Assembly: GCA_002245135.1 (NCBI GenBank)
Contig: NGBS01000916.1
Span: 1 to 49,248, forward strand
Length of the DNA: 49,248 bases
Source of the DNA: Proteromonas lacertae
Taxonomy: Eukaryota; Sar; Bigyra; Opalinata; Proteromonadidae
Reading direction: 5' to 3'
Part shown: one piece after another, positions 38,130 through 47,640 of the stretch
How positions within the stretch are numbered: the stretch's first letter is position 1
Layout of the letters: every line of letters begins with the position of its first letter
Notes under the pieces: generated by a model
What the model was told of the DNA's origin: nothing
What the model saw: the letters and a program-made list of their open reading frames with translations, nothing else
The model's database searches: none
Translations under genes and position numbers: made by a program

Positions 38130-39107
38130 TTATAAATGATAAACAAAATCTTCATCATCATCAGCATCTGCAGGTTTTGGATCAGGTGGTAGCATATCAT
38201 ATTGATCAACATGTATACCACATTCTTTTAATAAATTGTTGAAAAATATTTTTCTACAAGTATTAAAGTAAGGATCTGACATATCCATCATCATAGTAGC
38301 ATTTGCATGTTTAGGCATCATCTCAGGATCATATTCAGGATGTGGACCACATAATACAGCTTTACCTTTACCTACATTACATGATACTGCAGCAATTGCA
38401 TCATCTTCAGTAAAATTCTTATTTGTATGAGGGAAATAATATGCAAGTACTTTATAACGATCATCATCCTTTACATAAGGTTTAAAATGTGGTCCACCGA
38501 AAAACCAACAACTGGCAGTGAGAATTGTTTCAACTAGTGTAGGATAAAAGAATGGATATAATATCCAAACACTTCTTGCATAAGACTCATCAGTATAAGA
38601 AAATCCTTCATATGCTGGACCATCAGCTATACCTGGGAAGAATTTCAATTCTCTTTCACCTTGTACTTGGAGGTTTCCACCTGTATCGAATTGCACTTGA
38701 TCAGTACCATAATAGGCACCAGCACATATTCCAAAATAACTACCACCTTCTTCTACAAACTTTCGAATTCTTTTATTACCACCTGTTTTTTTACCTTGAT
38801 TATTACTCAGTGCTTCTACGTATGGCATATCTCTACCACCAGGAAATACGATTAATTTAGTATTTGCTTCCCAATCTTCAGATATTACCTGTTCTGGGGT
38901 TATAGACTTCACATTGTATTTGTCTAAGTTGCAAAACTTTTCTATTGAGAATTTAGTCATTTTATATCCAAGAGGACTCACACCTTCACCTTTATAAATT
39001 CGAATGTCTTTCTTCTTTGTTTCAGTGCTGAAACTTCTTGAAACTATTGATCCTGGCCTAATAGATTTATTAATAAATATTCTATCTATATGAATAAGTC
39101 GATTCAT
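38130..39107 (-). CDS. Biotin-protein-ligase N-domain (class I amidotransferase-like) protein, probable mitochondrial leader
   Basis: This is a single exon of 325 residues from the ATG at 39107 (MNRLIHIDRIFINKS). Residues 1-35 are basic and Ser-rich with SRSFST, consistent with mitochondrial import. The rest matches the BPL_N family: IRIYKGEGVSP, KLIVFPGGRDMPYVEAL, then FVEEGGSYFGICAGAYYGTD with the nucleophile-type Cys in a class I glutamine-amidotransferase elbow, FFPGIADGPAY, and GKGKAVLCGPHPEYDPEM with the conserved His. There is no biotin-ligase catalytic domain downstream, so it is the stand-alone form. The biochemical role of the stand-alone form is not established. The C-terminal tail is acidic (DADDDEDFVYHL). 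Confidence 0.85.
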   Translation of the reverse strand: MNRLIHIDRIFINKSIRPGSIVSRSFSTETKKKDIRIYKGEGVSPLGYKMTKFSIEKFCNLDKYNVKSITPEQVISEDWEANTKLIVFPGGRDMPYVEALSNNQGKKTGGNKRIRKFVEEGGSYFGICAGAYYGTDQVQFDTGGNLQVQGERELKFFPGIADGPAYEGFSYTDESYARSVWILYPFFYPTLVETILTASCWFFGGPHFKPYVKDDDRYKVLAYYFPHTNKNFTEDDAIAAVSCNVGKGKAVLCGPHPEYDPEMMPKHANATMMMDMSDPYFNTCRKIFFNNLLKECGIHVDQYDMLPPDPKPADADDDEDFVYHL

Positions 39108-39201
39108 GATTAAAAACAATTTTCAAATCTTTTTAATTCAAAAATATATTCGTTTCTATGATAATCAAAGTTTGATTAGCGTTTGTTGTTTAGTATTGAA
39201 A

Positions 39202-39363
39202 ATGCAATTTTACTATTTTTTAGGGATATTTATGATGTTTTTAGTATGTTTAGTATACTTAAATCACAATTTATTCTTATCCTCAATACAAAAAACACAG
39301 AATTTAAAAGATATTTATAAATCAGTAGTAGTTATGCATGCATCTTCTCCTACATATATATAG
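39202..39363 (+). pseudogene. Short membrane-anchor protein or 5' exon cut off by foreign DNA
   Basis: A 53-residue frame begins at the ATG at 39202 with a strong hydrophobic helix (FYYFLGIFMMFLVCLVYL), a type-II-anchor-like start, then LSSIQKTQNLKDIYKSVVV and MHASSPTYI before TAG. It is 94 bp head-to-head from the BPL_N gene, the same arrangement as the other divergent pairs here, which supports a real promoter and start. The frame ends exactly where an unusual, relatively GC-richer sequence (AGGCTCCTGTGACGC, from 39371) begins, so the rest of the gene may have been displaced or lost. A genuinely tiny membrane protein is the alternative. I do not recognise the family. Confidence 0.4.
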
Positions 39364-39370
39364 TACTATT

Positions 39371-39547
39371 AGGCTCCTGTGACGCAGAAACGCCTAGTTT
39401 TCAAAAATGCTGATTGGCTGAAAACTCAACGGAAGTCGTTTCTGATTGGCTGTAATTTTTCGCACCCCCAAATTAAAAAATAATTTTCTCGCACCCTCAA
39501 AAAATTCAAAAAATGCGTAATCAGTATATATAGTAAATCATTATTAT
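39371..39547 (-). promoter_or_regulatory. Orphan copy of a paired-CCAAT promoter plus 3' flank of the small-gene module
   Basis: This stretch holds two ATTGG (CCAAT on minus) boxes at 39413 and 39445, a tandem GCACCC element (about 39462 and 39491), and the flank AAAATTCAAAAAATG..TAATCAGTATATA at 39501-39538. The paired CCAAT boxes resemble those upstream of the genes at 39952 and 40531, but no gene follows on the minus strand. It may be the promoter of a lost third module member. Confidence 0.45.
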
Positions 39548-40092
39548 TTATTTACATATATGTCTATTTTCAAAATGATTCCAGAATTTGAGATTTATAT
39601 CTTCTGGTGTAGGCTTTTTTCTAACATGATCATTACACCATTTTTCTCCAAGAGAAGTACTAACTGTTATATTGGTGGCTATTGGAGGCATTACTATATC
39701 CATACAATGTTCAACAAAAGCTCCAGGCAAAGGAACTCGATAATCTACAAACGGTTCTTTTCTATCAGGATCTGAATCTACTCTAATAAACACATAATAA
39801 TTCCCAACTATATATTCATCATTACAACAATCTGGTATATCAATAATCCAACGATTATTAAAACGCATATGCTGATAAATAGCAAGCATTATCTTACCTT
39901 CATAATAATAAGGATAGATATAATGCACATATTTAGGAGGATTAAATGACATAATTAATATTCAAATGCAAAATACCAACATCTGAACGATTATTGGTTA
40001 ATGCAAAATGCAAGTGCATGAATTTTTATTGGTTTATTAATGAATGAATATTCTAGAAAATTCAAAAATGAGTAATCAGTATATAGTAAAAC
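39501..40092 (-). repeat. Pair of about 37 bp direct repeats downstream of module genes A and B
   Basis: Copy 1 (39501-39538) and copy 2 (40057-40092) both read AAAATTCAAAAA(A)TG, then GTAATCAGTATATA, then TAGTAAA, with small differences. Each lies just past the 3' end of a minus-strand module gene. They could be a shared 3' processing or termination signal, or simply the trace of a tandem duplication. Confidence 0.7.
39548..39952 (-). CDS. Uncharacterised 134-residue protein of the small-gene module (A)
   Basis: One exon begins MSFNPPKYVHYIYPYYYEG. The composition is normal and protein-like (mixed aromatics, Cys pairs in DCCNDE and EKWCNDH), with predicted beta strands such as RWIIDIPDCC and NYYVFIRVDSD. 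There is no signal peptide and no known motif. It shares a pattern with the 40531 gene (xW-I/M-I-x-I/L-P, then an aromatic-rich strand, then a D...LP turn), suggesting paralogy. Flanks are shared too: paired CCAAT boxes upstream (39993, 40028) and the AATCAGTATATA flank 10 bp downstream. Its neighbours include a Polinton-type PolB-like fragment, so it could be an element or virus-derived gene. Its function is unknown. Confidence 0.5.
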   Translation of the reverse strand: MSFNPPKYVHYIYPYYYEGKIMLAIYQHMRFNNRWIIDIPDCCNDEYIVGNYYVFIRVDSDPDRKEPFVDYRVPLPGAFVEHCMDIVMPPIATNITVSTSLGEKWCNDHVRKKPTPEDINLKFWNHFENRHICK

Positions 40093-40140
40093 AATGTTAC
40101 TTATTAATTAATATCCATAATGCCAATAGTTTCTTAAATT

Positions 40141-40531
40141 CTTAAACAATGAGATTTAGACCACTCATAATCCATTTCATCGCTATTTACTTCATCTCTA
40201 AAGACATTAGGTATTGGCATAGTGTCAGTAGGTAATTCCAAATAGAAATTTAATCTTCCATCTTGCGGTAATAACTTATTTTCCAACCAACATTTCTTAT
40301 ACACTTTGTATTATAAAAGATATAAATTTTCATATCATATTCCTGTGATAATTGATATAACTCTCCAGGTAACATAATCATCCATGTAACTGTACAACTA
40401 TGTTCAGCAATGATAAATCTTAAATGATAACGCTTATTATCTTCATCTAATGAAGGTATAACATATAATGAATCTATCGTTCTCAACTGGTGTCTACTAA
40501 ATTCGTTGTTGTTGTTGCTGCTGCTGTTCAT
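40141..40531 (-). pseudogene. Uncharacterised module protein (B), likely paralogue of A, appears broken
   Basis: It starts MNSSSNNNNEFSRHQLRTID and contains VTWMIMLPGELYQLSQEYDM, which echoes the WIIDIPD...NYYVF segment of the 39952 gene. Protein-like sequence extends to about 40141, but it does not look intact as it stands. Upstream are two CCAAT-type boxes (40656, 40679). No known domain is recognised. Because it sits beside element-type DNA I treat it as a possible element gene. Confidence 0.4.
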
Positions 40532-40895
40532 ATTCTATAAATTATAATAATTAGATAAATTAGATAAATTATAGATTATATACTTTATAATGATTTAAAG
40601 AATCTATAAAAATGACTATAAAATGTAACGAATTTCTATAAATTTCTCTAATTTTATTGGCTGATGAATTGCATTTCGGTTGGCATTTCAAAAAAAAAAA
40701 TTTAAATTTTATTTTTTTTCGTTAAATAGCCGTTACATTGGCATTTTCGTTTTAGAAAATTCGTTTTAAAGAATATTTTATAAAGTAAAACATATTATTT
40801 TATGATATTACATTTATTTTATATTTATATAGAAGAATCAACACAACTATCATCACCACGACCCTGTTGGGATAAAAAAAGAAACTTATTTAAGG

Positions 40896-40928
<33 letters not shown>
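40532..40928. other. AT-rich spacer with CCAAT boxes and a (TA)n microsatellite
   Basis: There is no credible coding sequence in this 397 bp. It has ATTGG at 40656, GTTGG at 40679, poly-A at 40687-40697, a TTTTCGTTTT...ATTCGTTTTAAAG stretch at about 40742-40770 similar to the dynein/MetRS promoter, and a TA dinucleotide run at about 40899-40926. Confidence 0.6.
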
Positions 40929-40929
<1 letters not shown>

Positions 40930-41535
40930 TAGATACAGAGAGAAACAGGAAAGAAGGAATTAAAATGTGTTCCAAAAGTATTAAGAGATGGTAATGTTAT
41001 AATATCCTCATCTTCTTGAGTTGATTCATCATCATCAATTATTTGTATTTTTGATCTATGATTAATATGTATAGGTTGGTTATCATCATCATCATCTTGT
41101 TCTTGTTTCTTTTCTTCAACAGTAGGTATTGGTAGTGATGATGATGATGTTGTTTCTGGCATTAGTTCATTATCATCACTATCTTCATCAACTAAAGAAA
41201 CATCTATCTTGTTATCTATATTAAACTGCGCTTCTAGACCTCTTATAATAAAATTGTAATCATAATTCTTTGAATTATGATCAAGAATAGGTATAGGTAA
41301 ATGTTGAATACTACAGTGCCAATTGCAATTTGAACATATGGTAGCTATATATCTACCTGTAAAATGGTCATGATGTATTGTCCTTCTTTTATTTCTATTA
41401 GATTCATTTAATATGTCTCCACAATAAGCACATTTGATTTGTTTCTCATGTAACAACAATGATTGATCTGTGGATAAAGTAGCAAAACAATAGTTATCTA
41501 GTATAATAATTATGTAATTTCTTTCCTGGTGGAGC
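40929..41535 (-). mobile_element. Fossil fragment: endonuclease-VII-like / PolB-type region (Polinton/Maverick-like)
   Basis: The reading frame contains CAYCGDILNE, HHDHFTGRYIATICSNCNWH and PIPILDHNSKNYDYNFIIRG. This is the zinc-finger endonuclease-VII-type block (two CxxC pairs and an HHDHxTG core) that precedes or is fused to protein-primed PolB in Polinton/Maverick elements and relatives. The polymerase domain itself is absent. An acidic, Ser-rich low-complexity tail follows instead. No in-frame ATG is evident at the left of the block, so this is an internal remnant. It is truncated. Its age is uncertain, but the motif residues are well kept. Confidence 0.55.
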
Positions 41536-41569
41536 TAAAAATGCTTCTAGCTTAATGATAGTCATATAA

Positions 41570-41844
41570 TGACATTGTGAGAGAGCAATATGTGATTGTG
41601 AGGGACATGCTGGTTTAGAATTACCAATTGGCGAAGAGTGTTTACCACGTGTGAAATTCAATAAAAATTATTAAAGAATCTCTAACTTATTGTAGACGTT
41701 AGTAATAGAGCGGAAGATGCTATAGAATTATGTTTGAAAGATACTGTTCCGCGCTCCACAGTAAAAGTTGAAGTTCATAACGTGTATCCTTGTCTTTATA
41801 AATTTGTGGGAGTAATATCAAAAAGAGATTACTATAGACCGTAA
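41570..41844 (+). pseudogene. Scrap of host-like coding sequence, possibly RNase-PH/exosome type
   Basis: With a possible 47 nt intron (41649-41695, GTGTG..TAG) the plus strand reads CERAICDCEGHAGLELPIGE then ECLPHVSNRAEDAIELCLKD then TVPRSTVKVEV and stops at 41842. The spacing of an AxCD segment, a helix like AIELCLKD and a PRSTVKVEV strand recalls RNase-PH-fold exosome subunits (MTR3/RRP41: ...PRSQIDIYV). The match is weak and the N-terminal half is not present. I would not rely on the family call. It lies opposite and beside the PolB-like fragment. Confidence 0.22.
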
Positions 41845-41851
41845 TTAATAA

Positions 41852-41971
41852 TTAATTATAACTACTATTATAATTATAATTACTTCTTATTATTTCTTTT
41901 CTTTCTTGATTAAAATTCTTTAAAAATCGATTATACTCTTTATCTGAAGTATCTTTTTGGTTGTCTGACAT
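41852..41971 (-). CDS. Possible 39-residue small protein
   Basis: From the ATG at 41971: MSDNQKDTSDKEYNRFLKNF, then NQERKEIIRSNYNYNSSYN and TAA. It is hydrophilic and basic-acidic mixed with protein-like composition. It converges, with a 7 bp gap, on the stop of the preceding plus-strand scrap. It could be a first exon or part of the local debris. There is no homology I recognise. Confidence 0.22.
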   Translation of the reverse strand: MSDNQKDTSDKEYNRFLKNFNQERKEIIRSNYNYNSSYN

Positions 41972-41999
41972 ACTTGAATATAATAATAATATGATATAA

Positions 42000-42170
42000 T
42001 TTAAAAAAAATGGATTCTATCAAATATATAAATCTTTTTGTGAAACGGATATATATAATACAGTCAATTTCCCTCCAACGTCATCAAAAATTGAAAAGAA
42101 CGTTTGTTGTTCCCCGTATGGCGGAACTCTATATTGCAGAATGATTCAATCAAAACTAATATGATATTCA
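42000..42170 (+). pseudogene. Scrap of coding-like sequence, faintly VPS16-like
   Basis: An open stretch without an in-frame ATG reads GFYQIYKSFCETDIYNTV, then KIEKNVCCSPYGGTLYCRMI and QSKLI before a stop. FY..Y and SPYGG...SKL occur in the N-terminal part of the HOPS/CORVET subunit VPS16, but only about 50 residues are present and the match is loose. From 42171 to 42325 I see only AT-rich DNA. Confidence 0.18.
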
Positions 42171-42325
42171 TGATGTTCGGAGTTAGTTATTTACAAATAT
42201 ATAGTTAGTTTGTCATATGACCTACATCTGTGATATACTTTTTTATGAACTTCATTATTATCAATATTAAACTAATTTTTGTATATTTTCTATTATAATA
42301 TATCAGTGACTACTACAGTCTAAAA

Positions 42326-42488
42326 TACATTATCTGATATAAATAGAATACATTATTTTTAATGTTGATGTAATAAAAAAGGAAATTAAAGAGCAGGCTT
42401 GAGTGAGGCTTGAACTTCTTTTTTCTTTTTTCTTTTTTAACAGCCTTAACATTAAAAATAATGAATTCTATTTATATCAGATAATGTA
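42326..42488. mobile_element. 163 bp fold-back MITE with about 40 bp terminal inverted repeats
   Basis: The left arm (42326-42366) begins TACATTATCTGATATAAATA. The reverse complement of the right arm (42449-42488) begins with the same 20 bases and stays matched with one mismatch for about 40 bp. TA at both outer ends fits the TA target duplication of Tc1/mariner-type elements. The 80 bp core has GGCTTGAGTGAGGCTTGAAC and a long T/C tract and no coding capacity. HYDIN-like coding sequence begins immediately to its right. Confidence 0.85.
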
Positions 42489-45400
42489 GTGATCATTTTG
42501 AATTTGCATTAAAAGGAGCAACTAATAATGTGGTATTAACAATAAAAGTACATGTAGTTGGTCCAACATTCTTCTTTAATAAGAATAAACTAGATTTTGG
42601 TATTGTAAGTTATGCGTTTTTTAACTCAACTGATTTGATATTAAGAAATACTTCCTCTGTTCCATTTATATTCAATTTACGAGTTCCTCAAGATGGTAAT
42701 TACTTAAACAAAGAATTCGAAATAATTCAAGCAGTAGCAACAGTATTACCAGAAGGAGAAGAGAAAATCAAAATCAATTTCATATCTCAAACAATAAAAG
42801 TATATGATTATTGTTCAGCAATTGATATTGAAAGTGTAGGTGAAGCTTTATTAACAATTCCAATAAGTGCTGAATGTCGAGTAGCTGAAGTAGAATTATT
42901 AGAAGAATCATTGAAATATGGAGATTGTTTTTTAAGATATACTTATTATCGAACTTTAACATTAAAGAATAAATCCAATTTATATGCTCAATTTGAAAAC
43001 AGAACAAGATAAAAGAAGTATATAGATTGGTAGTTATTTCCCTGATCCAGTTAAAGGCGTAATTTGTCCAATGGCAACTCAAATGATTAAAGTTTAATTA
43101 AATCCTGAGAAATTAGGTGATATGAGAATTCCATTATATATTCAAATAATTGGTAGTCAATATCCTCCATTGGTATTAGTATTAGAAGCAAATGGACTTG
43201 GACCAGTGATAAAGTCAAATTTAAATCATATAAAATTTGGTGATATAACTTGTTTAGATACTCATACAAAAGAATTTACAATAACTAATCCAACTTCAAT
43301 TCCAGCTTTTTATAAATTAGATTTTGAACGAGGATTTTATTTTAATATTGATATAGTTGATGGTATATTACAAAGTAAAGAATCTCAAAAAAGATAGTAG
43401 TTAGTTGCATGTTGGAAGATGTATTAGTTTATAAAGATACAATATACATAGCAGCAACTGAAGGAGATAGCGCAAATCTTCCAGTTACAGCTAAATGTAT
43501 AATAACAACAATATTTTGAGAAGATCCAGTAGATGTAATTGATTTTGGTGATCAATTCACAAACAGAACAATCGAAAGAGATTTTTTTATTAGAAAATCG
43601 AGGTTTAAGAAGTCAAAGATTAATTTGGATAAATCAAACAGCAGTAGAAAAAGAAAAATCTTTTAAAGCCAATAAATCAAAGATGGAAAGTGAAATGAAT
43701 TCAAACCTTATGAAGCTATATTTACAATAACTCCCAATGCAATCGAATTAAAACCCAATACTACTTGAAATTTTGTAACATCTGGAAGTTATGAAAAAAC
43801 CCTGTGAAGTGATGAAAATGTTTTCTTGTTTGAGGAAATTTGATGGAGAAATAAGAAATAATGAAGCAAAAGAAACCGAAGTAAAAGTGAACTTTATGAA
43901 TCCATTAATTCAATGCTTAGAAAAGAAAATCGAAGTTCAAAGTAAGACAGTTGTATTTAAGAATATATCAACATTGAGTTTAGATGCGATAATAAGTATA
44001 GCAGCTCCATTATTATTGAGTATGAATGAATTCCATTTAGAACCAAATGAATCAATGAATGTGACAGTGGAATTTGATCCAAATTATAAAGATGATAAAA
44101 TCTCATGTAAAATAAATGGAATATTGAATATAAGATATGAAGATCATCCTCAGAAAGATTCAATTCCATGTGTAGCTGATGTTGCCTTTCCCAATTTATG
44201 GTTATCTCAAAATGATTTTGATTTTGAACTGAAAATCGTCGAACAATTCCTTGTCCTTATCATTGGGAATTAGAAATAGATGAAACTGAAAATCAAACAT
44301 CTTCAATCAATGAAGTATTTGAAATCACTCCAATTCAAGGTATTTTACAACTAGGTGAATGTGAAGAAATGGAATTGAGATATTCTGGAATACCACATGT
44401 ATTATCAAGAGCATTGGGTAAATGTTATGTAGATGGAGGACCAGTTTATAATATCAAAATGAAAGGTGAAAGTTCAGTCTTATCTTATAGATTGGATAAA
44501 CAAAATATTGATTTTGGTAGAATTCCTTATATGAAAGTAAAAGAAAGAGATTTTCATATATTTAATACAGGTTCAGTAGATTTTCCATTTAAAATCTCAA
44601 CTGATAGTGTATCTCGACCTGGTTTAGTTGGTGTTTCACCATGTAATGGATTAATTCCATCTCATGATCAACAAAGAATCTCTGTTAAAATGAGAGTAGG
44701 AATTCCAGATTCAGTAATAGAGAAATTAGTAATAGAAATAGCTCATTATGTTCCAATAGATTTTCTACTTTATATAACAGGTATTTATGCAAATATCAAA
44801 GTGAATGATGCTGAATTGGTAATACCAGATAATTGGGAATATTACTTAGAAGAAGCTGATAGATTGATTGAATTATCCAATACAGAACATCCATTATCAT
44901 TCCAAGCTTTACCATCACCAATCAAACAACAACCATCTTTACCTGAAGTAGTAGAATCTTCAATAGATGAAAGTAATAATAACACTATTATAAATACTGA
45001 AGGAGGAAAAAACAACAATAAAAACCAGAACAACCGTCAACAGAAGAAGAAAAAGAAAAACCAGTTGAAGCTGAAAAGCCAATAATTGTAGATGGAGTTC
45101 CAGTTAATTCACCACATAGTGAAGAACCAACAATAGCAAATACAAATGCAGAAGAAGAAAAATCTAAAGAAAAAGAAAAAGATGAAAACAAAAAAAAGTA
45201 TTCTGCAAGAGTAAATAGTCAAAAATCAGTTTCTGACAGAAGTAAGAATTCACAACAGAATGATAAATACGAACAAATACGAACAAATTACCTTCAGGAA
45301 AGAATACAACAGGATTACAAATCACAGTTGATAGAGAATTTAAAGCATTAAGATTATATTATATTGATTTATTATTAGATGAAATAAACAATCAAAATCC

Positions 45401-46815
45401 TGTTGATTTATGTTTAGCTCGAAAGAGAAAGAATTAAATGGAACATCTGTAAATGGTTCAAAAAGTGAAGGAGTAGTTGATAAAACCACAAAAACACCTG
45501 AAACTGGTTTAACAAATATCAGTAATAAAACAGGCAAAAACAACAAAAATGGCGAATAAGAAAATAATCTAATTTACATTTAGGTGAATTTCCATTAGCT
45601 GATTATGTAGTAGATTTTGGTAATGTAGTTCGAATTGATTGCAAAACGAAGACATTTACAATAACTAACATAGGTAATTTACCAGTGAATTTCGGAATAG
45701 AAAGAAGAACTTTAAAAGAGAGTGGATATACATTAACTCCAGATGAAGTGAAAAGATTACCAGAAAGTTCAACAGTGACATTTACAGCTAGTTTTAAAGC
45801 GAAATCTGATTTACCCGTATGGAAGATATGATTTAGCAATTCCAATCAAAGTACAAGGAGTACCAACTTATTGTATAATATAAAGATTATAATGTAATTC
45901 AAACTGAAGTAAGAGATGTAGGTGATAAATTGGCAGCGGAATTACCACCACCTGAAGAACCAGAACCAGTAGTAGAAGAAAGATCAGCTTTACCTGATCC
46001 AAAGAAAGGAGGAAAAAGAAGTAAATCAATTGATAAGAAAGGAGATAAAAAACTCATAGAAAGGGTAAAAAAGAAAAACCACCACCACCTCCTCCTCCAC
46101 CATTTGGAGTTGGTTTATTATGTGATATAATCAATAAACAATGGTGAAAGTGATATTGATATAATGATTCAAGAAATCAAAGAAACAGTTCCATTGTTTA
46201 ATACATATGGAGATTGGAAAGTTCCACCTCCAGTAGTATTCCAATTAGTTAAGAAGCAAATTCCAAGAAAACCCTTAATATCAACAAGTAATTATAAATT
46301 AATAGATGAAAATAATGCCACAAGATGGAAATTAGAACCTGATGAAGAATTGCCATTAAAAGTGACATTTGAATAATTAGAAACTGATAAATTTAACTAT
46401 TGTTTCCACTTTGAGATAGTTAATAAAGATAAAACGTATGAAGTTCCAATCAGTGGTATTTGTGATTATCCAAAAATTAATCAAAATCCGAAAGATATAT
46501 TTATGAAATCAATAAAACAAAAGAATGAACAACAAATAATAAGTAAGAGATAAATAAAGAACAAAGGATATTATGAATTTTGGTCAATTATTAATAGGCA
46601 AAAACATAAATATGAGAGAAAACAATCCATCTTTAAAACCTAGTAATTGTGAAACAATTCAATTCAGTAATAATGGAATGTTTTCTACAACAGTTGATTT
46701 GTCAATTAAAAATGATGATGGAATATTCACAATAGAACCAACCCAAATCGATATTGAAGCAGGTGAAACTCAAACAGTAGATACTGGGGCATTTCCAGTA
46801 GAAAATATTCAATAA
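42489..46815 (+). pseudogene. HYDIN: Decayed HYDIN segment (central-pair apparatus protein)
   Basis: HYDIN is a roughly 5000-residue chain of MSP/ASH domains in the ciliary central pair. This 4.3 kb covers only an internal part. Recognisable blocks in order are DHFEFALKGATNNVVLTIKV then HVVGPTFFF; IVSYAFFNSTDLILRNTSSV; ALLTIPISAECRV; DVIDFGDQFTNRTIERDFFI then ENRGLRSQRLIW; and CNGLIPSHDQQRISVKMRVG with IEIAHYVPIDF. The frame changes many times, and in-frame stops occur (for example 43010, 43396, 45083 and 46374), with a dozen or more breaks overall. Since the 12.9 kb dynein exon in the same window is intact, this decay is probably genuine. The N- and C-terminal parts of HYDIN are missing. A functional copy may lie elsewhere. 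Confidence 0.85.
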
Positions 46816-47640
46816 ACAAAAGTTGAATGAAAAGATAGAAGAATTTTTAAATACTGAGATGTTATTCAAAACTACCCATTACTCCATATCCCATATTTAT
46901 ACAATTTATAAACGTATAAGAGACAATGTTTATGAAAATTCTAGTATATTATGAAGTGATTGATAATTTTCAAAGAGAGTTTAATATTAATTCAAAACTT
47001 TAAAGATAATTGCAATAACCAAGACATTTACATTAGATAATATCTTTATAATGAATTTAGCAAGATTTGAAGATCAATATGATGAGATAGTAGTTGGGTG
47101 CCCAAGATGAAGCAAAGATTGAAAATATGATATGAGAAAGAAAAGAAATTAAATGAAAAATACAAATAAAAAAATGAAAGTGGAATAGTGTTGATAATGG
47201 TTTTAGAAGAATTATAGTAGAATAAGATGATAATTATTCTTTCTTCTTCTAGAAATATTATTACCAAATTGATGAAAAATACATTTTCAATAATCAGAAT
47301 TTATATAAATAAAAAGAATTATTGGTAAATTGTATTGAATGATTACTATAATAATACAACACATATAACAATTGTAATGAATAATTGGTAAATTATTACA
47401 TTGGTATAATTTAAAATAGTCAAAAGAAAAGAAAAAAGAAGATATATTTTTATATATATTGTTACACTTACATCTTAAATAATGAATCATTTTTTTTGGG
47501 GAGGTAAGAGTATTATAAAATAACACAGTAAAATATCTATAAAAGCTATTCTACTACTATAATTTCTATAAATATATATCATTCTATCTATTCCTATTAT
47601 AATCTCTATCATAGGTCTGACATTCTAAATCTAGAAAGCG
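46816..47640. other. AT-rich spacer with possible last HYDIN traces
   Basis: There is no clear gene. Around 47025-47170 the plus strand still shows coding-like words (TKTFTLDNIF, ARFEDQYDEIVV, DEAKIEN) in shifting frames, perhaps the tail of the HYDIN remnant. From about 47220 the sequence is AT-rich with poly-T and AT microsatellite stretches and nothing I can assign. Confidence 0.4.

Noticed and set aside
40899-40926. (TA)n run as an origin or telomere-like feature
   Set aside because: It is an ordinary dinucleotide microsatellite, and similar AT runs occur inside introns here.
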